From NCBI GenBank assembly GCA_019722365.1, contig JADFUC010000085.1, forward strand, positions 1,116,001-1,180,000: 64,000 nucleotides of DNA. The letters run 5' to 3'. Below the pieces are notes generated by a model, which made no database searches, was not told the DNA's origin, and saw nothing but the letters and a program-made list of their open reading frames with translations. A program made the position numbers and the translations under genes. The DNA is from Lithospermum erythrorhizon (taxonomy: Eukaryota; Streptophyta; Magnoliopsida; Boraginales; Boraginaceae). Below are positions 61,823-64,000 of the stretch, piece by piece. Within the stretch, counting starts at the first letter, position 1; each line of letters starts with the position of its first letter.

Positions 61823-64000
61823 TTACAGATGAAGAATGTCAGAGATCTGGTTCCAGGCCATAAACCATGGTCTTTTGTCAGATGGATGAGCAAAATTTAG
61901 CTCAAACATTTCTTTTGACATGTTTCCACCTTCACAAAATCCAACCAGCTTCGCGACAATCTCAGAGCTCTCTTCTATATGGTTGGTGTCATAAGGATTT
62001 GTCCAAAGCTTGTTAATGAATTGGATCCTTCTCTGCTTCCCCTCCAACGGAACGTCCCATTTCATGTAGAGAGTTACTCTCTCCTCTTCTGTCAAGCGTG
62101 TCATCAATCTCTTCGCGAGGAACTCCCGTTCCCTCTTGAGTGCCTTAATGCTGCATCATAGAAAAGCGAACAATGTCAATAATTCCTTGATTATTTAGTT
62201 CTTCCAAATCAGTTACTGCTTAATGAAAATGATATACAGACACATTCACACATAAGGGGCGACAGAAACATACCTCGATGATACAGATATTTTATTTTCA
62301 TTTCCCGTATGGGCTAGAGTTGCATTTCCTAGCTCTGCAAAGTGCTGCTGTAGCCAAGTCAAACGTCTTAGCTCCACTTCCACATATATCTGATCAGCTG
62401 GATCCCCTTTGAACAACAGATAAAATTGTGTCCTGTGAATAATTGATACATGGCAAAGATCCCATAACTCGATTATCAGCTGCCTCTGGTCCATAAATGT
62501 AACATGATAAGAGGCAGGGGATTCATGTTGTATCTCAGAGCTGTTCTCATCATCCTCGACGTTGTATCCAGCAGCTTCATTTGCTTCTAGCTCAAGTACC
62601 TGATAAAATTCCAAATTATCCAAAGCCGAGTTAAAAACTGAACAATGAAGGGAGAAATATGCATTTCGAAATTCCAGTAAGCAGAAGCTAAGCAATTTAC
62701 CTGGCATACAAGAAGTTGCTTTTGGTATTGAAGCTTGGCAACGCGTTCCTTAAGTTCCGTAACATATGTTTTTATGTTTCTAACATTCTCTTCTGCTGCA
62801 GTTTGAAACATCTGTTTCATCTTCCTCATGTTGACAGAACTTGATCGCCTGTATGGAGTCCCTTCCTTTGACGAAACCTCCCCACAATCTCCACTCTTTG
62901 TAGGAGTCTCTTTTTCAGACATTGGCTGAGTTTCACAAGACACAGAATCATCAAATTGTGGAGGGGTATTCTCGATCTCAGAATCCACTACCTGCTTGGA
63001 AGCTGACAAAGGTGAGCATGGTGATTTTATGAAGTTTTGCATGTTAATGCCATTGTTTGAAGACAATGGGAGCTTCTTCTTCCTCAATTTTGGTGTTGCT
63101 TCACCTATAGGCTGACAGTTGTTGCTTGGAAGAGACATTACCAACTTGTCTATCGACTTCTGCACATTTTCTAGTTGTTCCTCAAGATTAGCAATATTGC
63201 TCCCCTGCGAATGAAGTCTTGTTATTTCTTCTTTAAGGTTGGCACTGACACTCTTATTAACTGCTATGACACCTCCAACTTCTACTGCTTTTGGAGCTGA
63301 CTGGACAGAGCACATTTCCTTTATTTCTTTCTGCAGGTTGGCAATTGTTTCTGCAGCATCTTGGTTACCAAGTCTATGACAAGCAACTTCCTTTTGCAGT
63401 ATCTCCAGAGCTCTGTTTGCTTCTTCTCCCAGCTGCTCCTGAAGGTGTTCGAGTTTCCGAATTTCATGCATGAGAGTGAAAGGAGGAGCAGCTGATGACT
63501 GTCTCAGAGATTGTCTCATCGTGTTTCTGAGTCTCTCTCTATTGCCTAGCTCCTTTCCTTCCATTCTTGGGGAAACTGTTCCCGAGAAAGATAGACACTT
63601 CTTTGCAACGGGAGTAAGTGATTCGGATGGCTTTGCCTGCTGATGTAACAGAGAGAAAGATGAAGTAGTGTTTGAGAGGCTAATTAACCTAATAGTGGGA
63701 CGAGGATATAAGGAAAGATAGAGAAGTATCAGGACTTTACCTGCTCTTCCTCAAGTTTCCTTCGCAATTCATCTGCCTGCAACTGAGCAAGGTCCCTTTG
63801 GCGCCTTAATTCCTCCATTTCCAGCTCCATCTAAAAACAACAATTGTGACATTGGATTCCAGAGTTAAAAATAATTTTATGAAATATTACACTCAACCAG
63901 AGATTTTGGATTCCACTGTACCTGTTGAATCTTTAAATCTTTTTCATCAGATGGACCGGGAGTTTGCAATTCTGCCTCTAGTCGGGCTACTTCCTTTTGC
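61823..64000 (-). CDS. NACK1: NACK1/HINKEL kinesin (KIN-7A), C-terminal part
   Basis: Exons 63922-64000 (cut by the window edge), 63741-63830, 62701-63636, 62274-62599 and 61823-62150, all with GT-AG borders and one open frame. The motor lies outside. Seen here are the stalk coiled coil (EMEELRRQRDLAQLQADELR), a Ser/Thr-Pro-rich central region with several TP sites (ESLTPVAKK, GEATPKLRKK, KEGTPYRR) and the NACK C-terminal domain (RTQFYLLFKGDPADQIYVEV, LYMKWDVPLEGKQRRIQFIN, EIVAKLVGFCEGGNMSKEMF). It ends ISDILHL. The family activates the NPK1-type MAPKKK at the phragmoplast and drives cell-plate expansion; CDK phosphorylation of TP sites regulates the tobacco protein. No lesion is seen. Confidence 0.95.

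Noticed and set aside
1..64000. CRISPR arrays, operons, ribosome-binding sites, prophage
   Set aside because: The window is plant nuclear DNA with introns; no spaced direct-repeat array or bacterial gene organisation is present.

Overview
The window is eudicot nuclear DNA. It is AT-rich, its genes are split by GT-AG introns, it holds a cytosolic-type tRNA gene and Ty1/copia relics, and its proteins read like plant orthologues. The species cannot be named from the sequence alone.

Layout. Positions 1-3570 are intergenic except for a decayed piece of a Shaker-type K+ channel pore (503-830). SDHAF2 (3571-5796, +) is intact, with five exons. From 5797 to 13.7 kb there is AT-rich DNA with duplicated blocks, a possible first exon of a secreted protein and a CpG-rich unidentified stretch. 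A plant LRR protein of the STK11IP (LKB1-interacting) type lies on the minus strand (13733-19624): its N-terminal half is clean, but its 3' half has a stop, frame changes and eroded exons. From 19.6 to 26.1 kb come a MITE, a degenerate ~340-410 bp tandem array and a 44 bp tandem repeat. A RAF-like B3 MAPKKK (26152-34224, -) has every exon except the one for kinase subdomains III-V. A linker-histone/AT-hook gene of the HON4/HON5 type (43286-56497, -) has an ~11 kb intron that holds two copia relics and a tRNA-Asn(GUU) gene; a third copia relic lies downstream of it. An MPK9-type TDY MAP kinase (58591-61428, +) has frameshifts and a damaged ATP-binding exon. The C-terminal half of the cytokinesis kinesin NACK1/KIN-7A (61823-64000, -) runs off the window.

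How it hangs together. SDHAF2 and the visible part of NACK1 look intact. The four genes between them all carry lesions: a lost exon, small indels, a lost donor or a premature stop. Either this is a decaying block, such as a fractionated homeologous segment, or consensus quality is poor here; reads and transcripts would decide. Two of these genes also carry intronic tandem arrays whose repeat unit includes the splice junction itself. That is the most unusual structural pattern I found. No known or novel defence, CRISPR or operon-like system is present.
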